Shown: positions 48,298 to 61,346, counted from the stretch's first letter. The stretch: 64,000 nucleotides of DNA from Brasenia schreberi (GCA_036023115.1 JAYKKT010000089.1:11628001-11692000), one strand, 5' to 3'. The notes: generated from the sequence alone by a model not told the origin. Numbers and translations: made by a program.

Positions 48298-48640
48298 GAT
48301 GTTGAGATGGATGAGTAGTCATATAAGAAAAAACTATATACATAATAAGGTTATTAGAAACAAATTAGGAATAACAAAAATAAAAGATAAAATAAGAGAA
48401 TATTGTTTAAGATGATTTTGACATATATAAAGAAGATTAAAAGAAAAATGTGTAAGAAAGTATTGAAACTAGATTTTGAAAGTATTGAAAGAGGTAGAGG
48501 ACGACAACAAAAGTGTTGGAAAGAAACAATAAAAAATGATTTAGATTATTGGGAGTTAACTGCTAAGGGCTATGTGGAAACAAAAAGTCCAAATGTAGCC
48601 GACCCATCTAGTATGGTAAAAGGCTTAGTTGTTGTTGTGC

Positions 48641-49149
48641 AATATTTGATAAAATTGATTATTGAAGTGCTACACAAGGAGGGGATGTTGAACAGTTTCA
48701 TATATCATGTTTCATATTTCCAAACTGAAGAAATCATTCTCCATATTTCTTGGCTAGTTGGTTCTAATTGAGGATTTACCGGAAACCAAAGCATCGTTCA
48801 TTTGGCTAAGGGTGACTGAGAAGTGTAACAAACCCTACCTGTGACGCCGAAGCATTTCTGTCAGAATCTCCAATGGAGGCATTCAAAAGAATGGGGTGAC
48901 CTGGGGCTTCCCAAACCTCTGCCATCTTCTTCAATCGAATTTGTACAGGATGTGCGCATCTCCATACGGTGGCTGAATATGGGTTGACAGAGGCTATAGG
49001 TACGGGTCTCGCTCTTTTGATGCAGGGAAATGTGTACAGTAAATGAAGGCATTTAGTGAGGAAATCGGTTAAACTTTGTTTTTTTTTCTTCCCAATTACT
49101 TCTTCTTCTGGCGTCGGTCCTGCTTTGCTCTTACTATATGCAAGCTTTG
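48641..49149. other. Unassigned spacer
   Basis: No recognisable gene; possibly the far 5' part of the L1-type element that follows. Confidence 0.35.
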
Positions 49150-52100
49150 TTAGATTGAACCTAAATTAGGTAAGTGGGGCATGAAGAAGATGTTTGTGGT
49201 TGATCCTGTGGAGGCAGTTGGCAGACTAACGCCAGTTTCTCAATCAGAAAAACAAGGAGGTCAAATGAAAGCTCCTCGTTCTATAATTATCTTGTGGAAT
49301 CTCTTAGTGACTATGAATTGATAGACTTGCAATTTATTAGCAATCCTTTCACTTGGTCGAATAGAAATTCTGATGGGATTCGTATCAAGGAGTACTTGAT
49401 AGAGATTATACTAATAATAGCTTGGCGAGATACTTAACATCCCATTGTTTTAGATTTCGATGATGCTGATTTTAATCGCCTACTACTTTTGCTTGCTACT
49501 GACAGTAGTCTCTATCCAAACCAAAATGACGTTTCGAATTCCAAGCGATGGGATGAAAATAATGAAGTTGTTGCGGTAATCCGAGGATCTTGAAATTTAT
49601 CATATAGAGGTCGCTTTATGCATCAAGTTATCTGTAAGCTTAAAGCAAGTCAACATGCCTTGCAGCAATTGCTTCACTCCAATTAGACCAATTCAAATCA
49701 AACTATTGCTGCTCTTAAGGATCGATTGCAATACAGAAAGGGCAATTCTATGATTGATTTGAGTGAGGAAACTAAACAGATGGAGAAGGATCTGGGCTAG
49801 TCGTTGAACTCGATGTACTTCCACATGCGTTACAAGGTTTGATGTCACCGGAACCTACATCAGGGCCTTGTTAATGAGCACGGCTATTAGCAAGAAGTTC
49901 ATGATAATTTTGGTAGCACGGATGTTGCCTACTCTCAATCCTTGTTCAATACTAGCTCTCCATTGGATCCATGTATTGGGTTTGTTGACTTGTAATGTTA
50001 TTGTTGGGATGAATCAACAACTCACCAAAAATGTGTCAGTTCGTGACGTTAATAGGTGGTGTTTTGCATTCAGGCTAATGGTGCTCCAAGTAACGATGGA
50101 TTCTTACGTATGTCAAGCGGTTTAAGGATCCTTCTTGGGAGGTGAACCTCTCAAAAGTTTTAATGGTATCCTCATATGCCTCGTAGCAAAAGTACTCAAC
50201 GTCTCTTTTATGGCAACTTCGACTCACAAGCTTATTTAATATGATATATAAGATTATATTTAAGGCATTAGTGAGGAGACTGTGGAGCTGAATGAATGCT
50301 TCATTAGTGCTAAGCAAAGTGGCTTTGTTAAGGGATGCCTAATTTCTCACAGTGTTCTTGTAGCTAATCAATACGTGCATTATTTGAAGAACAAGAGACA
50401 TGGGAAGTCTTACGGAATGGCTCTTAAGTTGGATATGAGTAAAGCTCATGATCGATCAAGTGGGACTTCCTATGGTTCATAATGATGACAACCGGATTTG
50501 CTTGGAGGTGGATAGAGTGGATTAAGCAGTGTGTGACCTTGGTATCTTATTGGTCATCTGTTATTGAGGGTCAAACTTTACATTACTCCCACGAGGGGTC
50601 TTAGGCAAGGGAATACTCTTTCTCTGTATTTGTTTCTTTTTTTGTGCAAAGGGGCTTCGTTTTCTACTTCAAAGCAGAACTAAGAGGAGACGTTTAAGGA
50701 TTGAAGATTTCTCGTGTGTGAGCTAAGCTATCACACCTGTTTTTCACAATGCTTTGTTGCTCTTTTGCACGTTTAAACATAAAGAGGTGTTTCATAAGTG
50801 TGAGGGATATAGTGGTTAGGTAATTAACTTTACCAAACATGCAGTCTCCTTTAGTCATAATGCTCCTCAAGTTCGAATTGATTTAGCTAATTCTTTGTCT
50901 ATAAAACATTCCAGTCATGGGCTGGCTTCTATTGTTCATTGTAGTAGAAAGCAAACCTTTTGAGTATATAAAGGATCACGTGAGACAAAAACTGCAGCAC
51001 TATAAGGGTTTCTTACTATCTTCGGGTGGAAAAGAATTCTTTATAGAAGCAGTTTCTTCCTATGTATGATATCTCTTGTTTTTAAGCTTCGAGTGATTTT
51101 ATTAATGAGCTATATCAAATGCTATTAAACTTTTGGTGGGGCTAGAAGAATAGAGAACGATGTTTTTCTTGGGTTAGTTGCGAGCATATTTCGTAAGAAG
51201 AAGAATCAAGGTGGATTAGGTTTCCAGGATCTTAAGGCAATTAACATTGCTCTTACTGCAAAACATAGTTGGCAGCTATTTCACAATGTGCATTCTCTCT
51301 TTTATAAAGTTCATAAGCACAAATGTTTTCCTCATGCTTCATTCATGGATGCTCTCATAGCACGGAATGCTTCTTGGGATTGAGGAGCTTGTTGGAGGGA
51401 AAACAACTATTGGAGAAAGGTATTTGTTGGTCTCGTGGAGATTGTAAGGATGTGCATATTGCAAGAAATCCTTGGATCTTTTTAGTCCTATTGAATTGCA
51501 CCAGAGGACTTCACTAATGGTAACATCATATTTGTGCAACAAATGTTGAATGGAATGCAGATTTGGTTCATCATATACTCAAAAACAGGGTGGCGGAACT
51601 AGTTCAACATATATGTCCTTCAACTATGCCTGATTCAATTGTTGGGAAACGAGAGAGCTCTAGTGTTTATATTGCATCTTTAGGCTATAAACTTTGTTAT
51701 CAGCAGTTACTACCAGTAATGCTCTAGAACCCAACCCTCTTAACAACTGTGAATGTGTGTTTGGAAGTTGAGGGTGCCACCCAAGGTATGGTTGAGATTG
51801 TAGCATAATGGGTGCTCATTTGTAAGCTTTTAGAATGATTCAAGAGGCTACCTATCTTATGTGCTCAGCAGACAGCGAAACTCTTATACTGCCCCAACGC
51901 ATCACAGTTTGAGAGGAGGTCCAACCACGTGTTAAGGCCAATGCATGTGGACATTGAGTTTTGGGAATGGTGGTGGCAGTTGTTGACTGGTTGGAAGGAT
52001 CAGCTGGTCTTAATAGCCTTCACATTGTGATGAACATGGTGTGTGAGGAACGAGTTCTTTTGAGGCATTCATAGATTTGCTCAGGAAGTTGTGTAGTTGC

Positions 52101-52290
52101 ATGGAAACTTATAGAGGAATTTCAATTAGCTCAACTTCTTAGTTGTATTCTTTGTTAGCTTGTAATTGATTGTCATACTTTTATGTTTGTGGGGGTATTC
52201 CCTATAATTATCTTGTTGGCTCAGATGAGTTGTTCTTGTATTTTTCTGTGGTTGAATGCAATTCTGCCTTTTTTTAGAAAAAGGGGATTA
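49150..52290 (+). mobile_element. Plant L1-type LINE, heavily decayed
   Basis: Endonuclease end near 49330-49410 (DLQFISNPFTWSNRNSDGIR). RT at 50282-50700: KQSGFVKGCLISHSVLVANQ, MALKLDMSKAHDR, then PRGLRQG-like and CKGLRFLLQ-like motifs in other frames. Downstream GGLGFQDLKAINIALTAKHS (about 51210-51270) and EGKQLLEKGICWSRGDCKDV (51386-51450), the usual order in plant L1 elements. Stops and frameshifts throughout. The 3' edge near 52290 is approximate; a short A-rich run (AGAAAAAGG) is there. Confidence 0.85.
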
Positions 52291-52560
52291 GAATACAATG
52301 GAGATGTAAATCCTCCGTCATAGGAATTTCACCGAAAGGGTGTGACACGGCTGCCAGGTAATCCTGACACCATTTGGGTCGGGTGGGTCGTGTCCCCATG
52401 TATGGGGTATATTTGCCATCCCAAAGAAAATTCAAGAATCCAGGCTAAAATAAACCTACGTTCGGGTCTTATTCGGAGGACCCTTATCCACGAATGGGGA
52501 GTCGGATCTGGATCAAGCACCTCTTAGAACTTGAGTCTGATCTGGGGACCCACTCCCCCC
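52291..52560. other. Spacer upstream of the RBL18-type gene
   Basis: Moderately GC-rich, contains GGGTCGGGTGGGTCG. No gene recognised; probably promoter-proximal sequence. Confidence 0.35.
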
Positions 52561-52587
52561 CCTGCCCCTTCCTACCTGCTGCCTGCG

Positions 52588-52617
52588 TATAAGTACGTTA
52601 CTCTCTCTCTCTCTCTT
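52588..52617 (+). promoter_or_regulatory. Candidate core promoter of the RBL18-type gene
   Basis: TATAAGTA (52588-52595) followed by a CT-rich patch (52602-52616), a common plant core-promoter arrangement. The first ATG downstream is the predicted start at 52800. Confidence 0.5.
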
Positions 52618-52799
52618 AAACGCGCTGCTTTTGAGGCTACTGGTCGTATTGGGACTCTTTTCGCCTAAATACTCGTTCTAAAAGTACCTTTTTTCGACTA
52701 AATACTCGTTCTAATACTCTCTCTCCGGAGTAATCGAGACGACGAGGACGAAGCTTCGGTCGTTCTTCTGTTGTTCCGCCGGTCTTCTTCTCCGTAGCT

Positions 52800-55700
52800 A
52801 TGAACAACGGTCCTTCTGGGTTTCGTAAGTAGAAGTCTCCCGTTCCATTGATTTAGAGGAAAACTTCCATTATTGAGGTATACTTTTCATATTTGTGTAT
52901 TGAGGGCACTTTGTTTCAATTCGATCGATTTTGTAGATAATGCTCCGGTTACTAGAGGAGTCGTCGTCACCTCGGCCATATTCACCGTTTTCTCTGGCGC
53001 TCGTGGCCGATCCGTGAAGCTCGGCCTGTCTTACGAGGTTCGTCCTCTGCGTTGGCTCTGTAACTGTCGGTATTTTTATCCATTCATAGATACCGTGGGA
53101 ACCCTTGGATGGCCAGTCCCAAGCCCGGATAAATGAGGAAGGTTATGGTAGGCTTTCGACAGCCAAGGTAAAACTTTATCGGATTTTTATACCATGCATT
53201 AAACAAATTATAAGCATTGCTTTGGGGCGTCCCCGCCTAGCGACACGCCGAAGAGTCTGAATGGAGTGAAAAGTAAGGAGGGTCACCACTTGCACTGAGG
53301 TTCCTGGATGGGTATGGGTAAAGAAGTTAGTCCTGCTACATTGTCACTCGAATATAACTTGAATATAGTGAATAAATTACAGAAGTCTCCGCATTTTTCA
53401 ATATGGACCGATGCGAGGGTAAGGAAGCTAGACATAGATAATAAGATTCGTATTTGTTCTTAGAATATCGGAACATTGTCTGGTAAGCTAATGGAGGTAG
53501 TAGATACTATGATTTGGAGAAAGATTCATATTCTATATTTAAAAGAGACAAAGTGGGTTGGAGAAAAAGGAAAAGAGATTGGGGATACAGGTTTTAAATT
53601 ATGGTAATTCGGTAAGAAAAATGCTCGAAATGGAGTTGGTATTATCATAAATAAAGATTTAAAGGATAGTATAGTAGACATACAACGATATGGTGATCGA
53701 ATCATGACGTTGAAATTAGTTTTAGGAGAAGAGGTTTTGAATATAGTTTGTGCTTACACACCCTAAGTAAGACTAGAAGATATTATAAAGATGGCTTTTT
53801 GGGAAGAGTTAGATAAGGTGATTCAAAGAATTTCACAAAGAAAGATGATTTGTTTAGGAGGAGACTTAAATGAACATGTCGGTAAAGAGACATTAGGATA
53901 TCAAGGTATTTATAGAAACTTTGGTTTTGGAGATATAAATGAGAAAATAGGGAGATTTTAAATTTTGCTATGACATTTGACCTCTTTATAGTAAATACAA
54001 TCTTCAAAAAACGAGATGAACATGTAATTACTTATAAGAGTGACTTATCACAAACACAAATTGATTACTTTATTTGTAGAAAAAAGATAGAGCATGTTGT
54101 AAAGATTGCAAGGTAATTATAGGAGAAAGTTTAACCACCCAACATCGACTTTTAGTTATAGATTTACAAATAAAAAATGGACAAAGAAGAAGAGAGGGCA
54201 TCAAACTATTCAAACTAAATGGTGGAACTTCAAAAGTGACAAAGAAGATATATTTAAACAGAAAGTCCTTCAAGGAGATGCTTGAAATTATGTTGGTACA
54301 CCTTGTGATACGTGAAACAATGTGACTATAAATATTAGGAAAGTGACAAAAGCTGTGTTAGGTGAATCTAAAGGAGGTGTACGTGCACAAAAAGAAGCTT
54401 AGTGGTAGAGTGAAGTAGTGCAAAATAAAATCAAGGCAAAGAGAGTATGCTACAAATTATATTATGCTAAGAAAACTAGTAAAACTTTATATGCTTATAA
54501 GAAAGCAAAGAAGGAAGCAAAAAAGGCTGTTAGTGAAACAAAAGCTAAAATTTGGGAGGATTTATATAAAAAACTCAACTCAAAAGAGAGTGAAAGAGAT
54601 ATTTTTAGGATAGCTAGGGCTAGAGATAAGAAAAATAAAGATCTTAATTCTGTTAGATGCATGAAAGACGAGGATGGAAAAATTCTAGTGGCAAATGATG
54701 ATATAAGAAATAGATGAAAAAACTATTTTTATAAGTTTTTTAATGAAAATAAAGATGTTAGTATTAGCTTAGGAGAGTTAGCCAAATCAGAAAAGTATAT
54801 AAACCATAATTTCTACCGACGTATTCAAAAGAACGAAGTCAAAGAGACTCTTAAAGATATAAAGGGTGATAAATCGGTAGGACCAGAGAATATTCCTATA
54901 GAAGTTTGGAAAAACCTAGGAGAAACATGAATCACTTGGCTGAAAGACTATTTAATGAAATATGGAGAAACCAAAAGATGCCCAAGGAATGAAGATCGAG
55001 TACACTTATACCCATATATAAGAATAAGGGAGACATTAAGAATTGTGCGAATTATCGGGGTATCAAGTTAATGAGTCATACTATGAAATTGTGAGAAAGA
55101 ATTATCGAACGTAGGTTAAGACAAGTATCGAGTATAACAGAGAACCAGTTTGGATTCATGCCAGACAGATCTATTGTTGAAGCGATTCACCTTTTGAGAC
55201 GTCTTATAAAACATTTTAGAGCAAAAAAGAAAGACCTTCACATGATATTTATTGATCTAGAAAAAACTTACGATAGGGTACCGAGGGAGATTCTTTAGAG
55301 AACCTTAGAAAAAAGAGGTATCCCATTGACATATATAAACCTTATAAGAGACATGTACAATGGTGCAAAAACATGTGTGAGGACTCATGAAGGAATGACA
55401 AACTTCTTTGAAGTTAATATTGGGTTACATGAAGGATCAACTTTAAGTCCATACTTATTTATAATGGTGATTGATGAGTTAACAAAACATATTCAAGATG
55501 AAGTATCTTGGTGTATGTTATTTGCATATGACATTGTGTTAGTAGAGGAGTTTAAGGAAAAAGTTAATAGGAAATCGGAACTATGGAGAGAAACATTAGA
55601 AAGTAAAGGCATCCAACTTAGTAGAACAAGGACAAAATATATGAAATATAAGTTTGATCATTTGGTTACTTTAGAGTACATAGAAATTAAAATTGGCACA

Positions 55701-58700
55701 CATTGCATCCCCAAAAGAAAAGTTTTAAATACCTAGGGTCAATTTTTCAGAGTGATGGAAGAATAGATGGAGATGTTATGAATAAAATTAATGTTGGTTG
55801 GTTAAAATAGAGAGGAGCATCAAGTATTCTTTGTGATAAGAAGATACCATTAAAGTTAAAAGGTAAATATTATAGAGCAATAATTAGACCTGCCATGTTT
55901 AATGGTTTTGAGTGTTGGGAAGTTAAACATCAACATGTAGAAAAGATGCCTGTGACAAAAATGAAGATGTTGAGATGGATGAGTGATCATACAAGAAAAG
56001 ACCGTATACATAATGAGGTTATTAGAAATAAATTATGTGTGACACCAATAGAGGATAAAATAAGAAAATATCGTTTAAGGTGGTTTGGATATATAGAAAG
56101 AAGATCAAAAGAAAAACATGTAAGAAGGTATAGAAGGTATGAAAAACTAGATTTTGAAAGTATTAAAAGAGGTAGAGGATGACCACAAAAGTGTTGAAAA
56201 GAAACAATAAAGAATGATCTAACGGGTGAAGGGTTTGGTGCATGACCTAACGGAAGCTGCCGGGGATCCCACAAGGGGCCCCGCGACAACGTTGCAATGC
56301 ACCGGTGCTACTCCACAAGTGCCATGATAAGGCTCTCTGGAAACAAAGAATCCATGTAGCCGTCTAGTATGGGAAAAGGCTTAGTTGTTGTTGTTGTTGT
56401 ATAGAGACAGGAATTCACCGACACTGAATATGAGAGAGGAAGGCAAAGGGAAGAAACCAATTCATCTGTTCTGGAAAGTGAATGTTGATTATCCAGAATC
56501 AAAAGAGATGAATATGGCTGGATATGGTGTGGTAATTAGAGATTGTGATGGTAAGTTCATAGCAGGGGCTGCAAGACAGACGGTAATACTGATAACTATA
56601 TATAGGCACAGTTAACTGCTATCAAGGAGTCAGTTTGCATTAGAATTGGGTGGGAACAGTATCTGATTAGAAACTGACTCTAGGCTTGCTTTCAAAGCGC
56701 TGGAGGAAATTGAAGAAGATCACTCATATGAAGGTGTACTTGTACAGGACATTTGCGGTATCTCAAGTCTGTTTGCAAGATTTCAACAGTGTTATACTAT
56801 TGGAGTCTGTAATAGAGCATCTGATAAAATAGTGAAATGTGCAAAACATGGAAATTGGAGCTGGATTGGGGGCACCAGAATTAGTAACCTTAATCTTACA
56901 TGTTAGTCCGAGCTTTTAACGAACTGCCCTGTTACAGTAAAAAAAATGTTTTTTTTCTTTCCCGGCTTCTCCAATTTATACATTATGAGTCTGACAGTTC
57001 TGTCCATTCACTTGCAAAACTTTCATTTGATTTTATATCATCGCAATTTTATGTGCAGGATATTTTCAAGAAATTTCACCTTGGGAAGTTGATATCTTCT
57101 TCATTTGCTTTCTCGTCTACCCCAGAGTTGATGTGTGGCCTGTATCTGCTCTATTATTTCAGGGTATTTGAGAGGCAAATAGGCTCCAATAAGTATACCG
57201 TAAGCTTCACCTCACCTGTCTTTGCATCTAAACCTATTACTATATATGGCATTGAGAAAAGAAGAGTATGAATACCCGATTATATCTATGGATCCTAAAC
57301 TTGCATTGTATTAAAACTGAAACAGACTTAAACGCATGATCATGTTGCTATATTAAAAAAAATAAACCCATGTGGCCCTATTTGCCCCTCTGTTTGTTAG
57401 TTGTAACCTTTTATGTCCTCATAACCATATCTTTATGTAATAGTGATATAGAATCTGTTAACAAGGCATGATTTGTTGTGTTGATGATCTCTTGGAAAGA
57501 TGACGGTTTCTAGGATTAGGTTTGGTTCCCTTCACTTGTACCTTTCTGCATGAGACCTAATCTTGGAATCTAAAGACACTGAATTAGAGAGCCGCCAAAT
57601 CCCTGAGTTCATATAATCTTATTTATTGGAAAAAAGAAAGCATGAGTTCTTTTCTTCTCATGCATTTCCTCGTAATGTACATCATCAATTGCTTTAGCCT
57701 TCTTATTTGTCATTGTTGTTTTAATATATCATTGATTGATATCCGTGATCATTTCAATTCTTTTTCTCTTGCCCTTACTGGTACTTGAAACTTGGGGATC
57801 CTATAAGTCCCTAGAACACAAGCATCCATTGCCTAGCCTATGCTTGAATATTGCTTCTCTTAACATAGTTTGTAATAGATCATATGTGAGGGATGTTAAG
57901 ATAATTGTCTACAGAAGCTTGGGAGGAAACCTAGCACCAGATTTTCATGCCCAAGGAAACAATAGAAACTATTCCTAATGGGATTTTTTTTCTGGTTTTT
58001 TCATTTTCCCGTACAAGTCTTACAGTTACCCTCGTTGCATGTGCAGGTATTTATCTTATTCTCTTTGACAGTCGCAACCCTGTTTGAGATAATATATCTT
58101 GGATGGCTTAAAGGTACTCTTCTTCCTCACTGTTAGATATGTGCTAAATGCACTATATCTCATGCAGTTGCACTATTTTCCCCATTCTTCGGACTTCATC
58201 AATTTTCTCTGATCCCATCTTCTATGAGTGTCTATCTATTGTTTCTTAAGAATGTTGTGATTGTTTTGCAGATCCAGCTTTTGGTGCAATGGCTTCTGGA
58301 CCATATGGTCTGATATTTTCTTCTTTTGTGCCTTTCTACTTTGACATTCCTCTTTCAACTAGATTTCGGATATTCAGATTCCCCTTTTCAGACAAATCCT
58401 TCATTTATTTAGCAGGTCTTCAGGTAAATGTGGAAACATTGTGGTTGCATAATGTAATGTCTCATGGATGGCCTTTTATTTCTCTCGTGAGGTGATTTTA
58501 TCTTGCTTTTGCAGCTTATTTTCTCCTCATGGAAATGGTCTCTCTTGCCTGGAATTTGTGGCGTTCTTGCTGGACTGCTTTACCGCCTAAATCTTTTTTA
58601 TATTCGCAAGATAAAGGTTATTACTTCTTATTCATATCAATTATCAAGTTTGAATGGTATTTATGCGTGTGCTTTCAATTCGTAGCAATTGGTGGAACGA

Positions 58701-59646
58701 GGATATTTTGAAGAAACCCATGATAATATCCATGGATTTTGTTCCTCTACAGTCTTTTAGTGAGCTATTTCTTTAAGATCTCTGAGAATGAAAACCTCCC
58801 AGAGTTTCTCTGGTCGAACAGCAAACATGCACAGAAAGGACAGAAAGTATATGTGTGTGTCTTACATTACACACACACAGATGCATGCACGCGTATACAT
58901 TGTGGCCAGTTTTGTTATTCTGCTCTGCACAGTTCAGATAATCATCTTGGTGTGCAATGGTGATACATGCTCAAATTTTTCTCATATGTCACTGCTGACC
59001 TTCAAATTGTTTACATTGTCAGTTCCCTCGTGCTGTGGCATCTTTCTTTTCGCGCTTACCATGGTCTTCCCATGGAGGGTCATCATCTACAATTTCACTG
59101 GGCAACGTTCCAGGAAATGCAACTAGCAATGTGGGACGTCGAGTTGAGGTAAGTCCGTTTCTGGGCTGAGCTTGATTTTGTTACTTGCGCTCATGCGTCT
59201 GCTTGTATGCTTGCATCGGCAAGCATTGTATATTGTATGTGTATATACATAGGAATCCGCCGGTAGCCCTGATTTCCGTTCTCCAGCATACTGTATTGGG
59301 CCAGAAACAACACTATTTTCATGCAATTAGAAAATTGGGCTGTGCTAGGGAACTGCTGGAGATGAGACCTATCAACCGCTGCTATGAAGAAACTTGGGAT
59401 CACTTAATAAAATTCTTGATCATCTTCTCCAGACTCTGATCGCTAAAATCTGTTGATTTGTGATTGCAGGGCAACTATCCACCATCTGCTACATTTGGTC
59501 CTGTCATAGAGTCATCAGAGGATTCTATTTCAACCTTGGAATCTATGGGCTTTGACCGGGGGGCAGCGAGGCAAGCGCTTATTCAGGCCAGAAACGACCT
59601 GAATGTTGCGACTAACATGCTGCTGGAGGCACAAGCTCCTTCATAG
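52800..59646 (+). CDS. RBL18: Rhomboid-like protein with C-terminal UBA domain (UBAC2/RBL18 type)
   Basis: Eight exons join in frame to 296 aa: 52800-52824, 52937-53037, 57059-57199, 58047-58113, 58272-58423, 58515-58616, 59023-59148 and 59470-59646 (stop 59644-59646). All introns are GT-AG. The N-terminus [16 protein letters not shown] and the segments [36 protein letters not shown] and [14 protein letters not shown] match, from memory, Arabidopsis RBL18 (about 287 aa), an ER membrane protein related to animal UBAC2. Hydrophobic segments lie near residues 15-30, 52-77, 90-110, 117-137 and 150-185. A UBA domain fills residues 255-292 ([20 protein letters not shown]). The position of the rhomboid GxSG motif reads GPYG (121-124), with no nucleophile Ser, so it is probably not a protease. 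Intron 2 (4,021 bp) is swollen by mobile elements; the exons are clean. Confidence 0.95.
53090..56400 (+). mobile_element. RTE LINE copy D in RBL18 intron 2
   Basis: Starts with a head (53093-53190) that matches the SINE head (GGCCAGTCCCAAGCCCGGAT, AGCCAAGGTAAAACTTT), then the LINE 5' UTR, endonuclease (about 53440-54160), a Lys-rich linker (54418-54717), RT (about 55080-55740; FAYD motif, HEGS in place of HQGS), C-terminal region (55895-56190) and (TTG)n tail ending about 56400. Sense orientation with the host gene. Many stops, e.g. TAG at 55296 and 55808. About 100 bp of GC-rich foreign sequence lies at 56223-56323. No clear TSD. Confidence 0.92.
56415..56900 (+). pseudogene. RNase H domain relic of an L1-type LINE in RBL18 intron 2
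   Basis: [12 protein letters not shown] and [20 protein letters not shown] (56463-56577) match the start of the RNase H domain found at the 3' end of many plant L1-like elements. Later pieces [16 protein letters not shown] and [18 protein letters not shown] (about 56800-56860) match its middle and end. Stops interrupt it. It is not the same element as the RTE copy immediately upstream. Confidence 0.75.
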
Positions 59647-60490
59647 ACTAAGCGTTAGGAGGTTGAAATGAAGGTGGCCGAGGATTACGCTCGTCGATTC
59701 AAAGGCAGAGTCATTTGTTGCTGCGAACATTCGTCTTCGATCGAGAACATTGGAGGACTTGGGAAACGATCTATGATATGTTTTGTCGCTCCACTGAAGA
59801 GTTCATACTGAAATCAGAGTGTCTGCGTATCGTGGGTTCTTGTCAAAGAACGACCAGCCTGTAATATTTCGTGTAACGGAAGGTAGCGACTATCTGATTA
59901 AGGAAGAATTCTCGTTATGCCCATTTCTTGGGAAATTTATCAATCTTCACATGATTTCAATTTGCAGTGAATCCTCTCTCTCTCTCTCTTTCACACACAC
60001 AGCACTGTAGGTTGGCCATGTTTTCGTAGATGCAAACCCGGTCTTCTAGCTTCAATAGGATCATGCTCCGGCTATGCTATGTTTACTTCGGCATGTTTTG
60101 CAACCGAAGGCTGCCTTTGGCATCTGAGCATTAATGGCATCAGCCGGAGAAAGAACTTGATGTAGACAAGAAACTGTGATCCATATGAAAGATATAGGAG
60201 CTGGGATTCGAATTCTCAAGAAAAAAAAATTATGCTTTGCATACATAATGAATTATGAGCTACCAAATAGTTGAAGTACCTTTCCCTCTCTAGATAAGTT
60301 TCTTGACCTTTTTCAAAATGAATTTGTTTTCACAATGACTCGTGCATGTAATGCATACACGACTCACATGTCCTACACGAACTTAATTAATTATTCACTA
60401 AAAAGGGTTTTAACATACTCACCACACAACCATAGTTTTTCTTTTTTTGATTTACAATGGAGACAGCGAAGAAAAACCTTCCATCACACT
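59647..60490 (+). other. RBL18 3' UTR and downstream spacer
   Basis: Unique-looking sequence without a gene; a short CT/CA run at 59976-60001. The poly(A) site is not resolvable by eye. Confidence 0.4.
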
Positions 60491-60499
60491 TGCGATATC

Positions 60500-60820
60500 A
60501 TATATATAATATATATATGTGTATGTATATATACATACATATAGATAGGTAGATAGATAGAGAGAGAGGGGGAACTGCTAGAATCATTATCACCGTCCGT
60601 GTTATTAATCAAATGGTAGTGATCAAAGAACTCATTTTTTCACATTTAATACATAACAACATTGATCCCCATGTCAATATTGATGGGCTGCTCGATATGT
60701 GTCGTTTGTGCTGAGGATGGTGATAAAGACACTCATCTTGTGTAACATTTAATGCACGAATGACATTGATCGTCTAATAGAGTCGAGCACAAGAGGGTAT
60801 CTAACAACTCCTAAATTTTT
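60500..60820. repeat. (TA)/(GATA)-bounded MITE-like segment
   Basis: Simple repeats at 60500-60569 lead into GGGGAACTGCTAGAATC. The right end (ATCTAACAACTCCTAAATTT, then TATATATAG) is a loose inverted match. No coding capacity. Confidence 0.35.
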
Positions 60821-60821
60821 T

Positions 60822-61346
60822 ACTATATATAGAGAACCTTCTATATGCTAGCACACTTATGTGTTAGTAAAGATCTATTTTTAAGGATATATGATTCAAA
60901 TTTGAATTTAAAAAGTAAAAAGTATAATAAAGTATACTTACAAAAAATATATATATTTCTTTTAAATTCAAATTTAAAACATCTATCATAAAAATATATG
61001 GTTGAAATTTGTTTGAGTTTAGTACAACTTAAGTGTGTGTATAACAGGTACATGTTACTATTGAAACATCATGGAATAAGTGCTTAACCTATACAAACAA
61101 CATTCAAACATCAATCTTATCTTATTTTGAAAGATGGTTAAAATTTAAATACAAAAAGAAAATACATGTTACTGAAATTTAAATGCAATAATAAAACACA
61201 CTTACTAAAAGTTACACAGGTACATTTTATTTTCTAAATTCAAATTTCAACTAAGATGTATGATTGAGATTTATTTAAATATATTAGTACTTAAATGTAC
61301 TAACTTATACCTGGTTCTCTCTCTCTCTCTAATATATATATATATA
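60822..61346. mobile_element. Inverted-repeat element with TATATA/GA ends
   Basis: The left end TATATATAGAGAAC and right end GGTTCTCTCTCTCTCTCT followed by AATATATATA form an inverted repeat. Inside, AATTTGAATTTAAAA (60899) and TTTTAAATTCAAATTTAAAA (60960) form inner inverted repeats. About 520 bp, non-coding. Confidence 0.5.

Larger units (their letters stand above)
45391..48640 (+). mobile_element. RTE LINE copy C (near full length, dead)
   Basis: Same element as copies A, D and E: 5' UTR (from CGACACATTGAAGAG), endonuclease (about 45600-46400), RT (about 47330-48060), C-terminal region (about 48270-48600) and short (TTG)n tail ending about 48640. Many stops. The RT motif reads FAYD rather than FADD. 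It carries a 75-bp TA tract (47500-47574) and a 98-bp tandem duplication (48102-48297). It starts about 65 bp after the SCPL pseudogene stop. No TSD seen. Confidence 0.92.

Noticed and set aside
45391..48640. TSD for LINE copy C
   Set aside because: Flanks TTTCCTCTTAG and TGCAATATTTG do not match.
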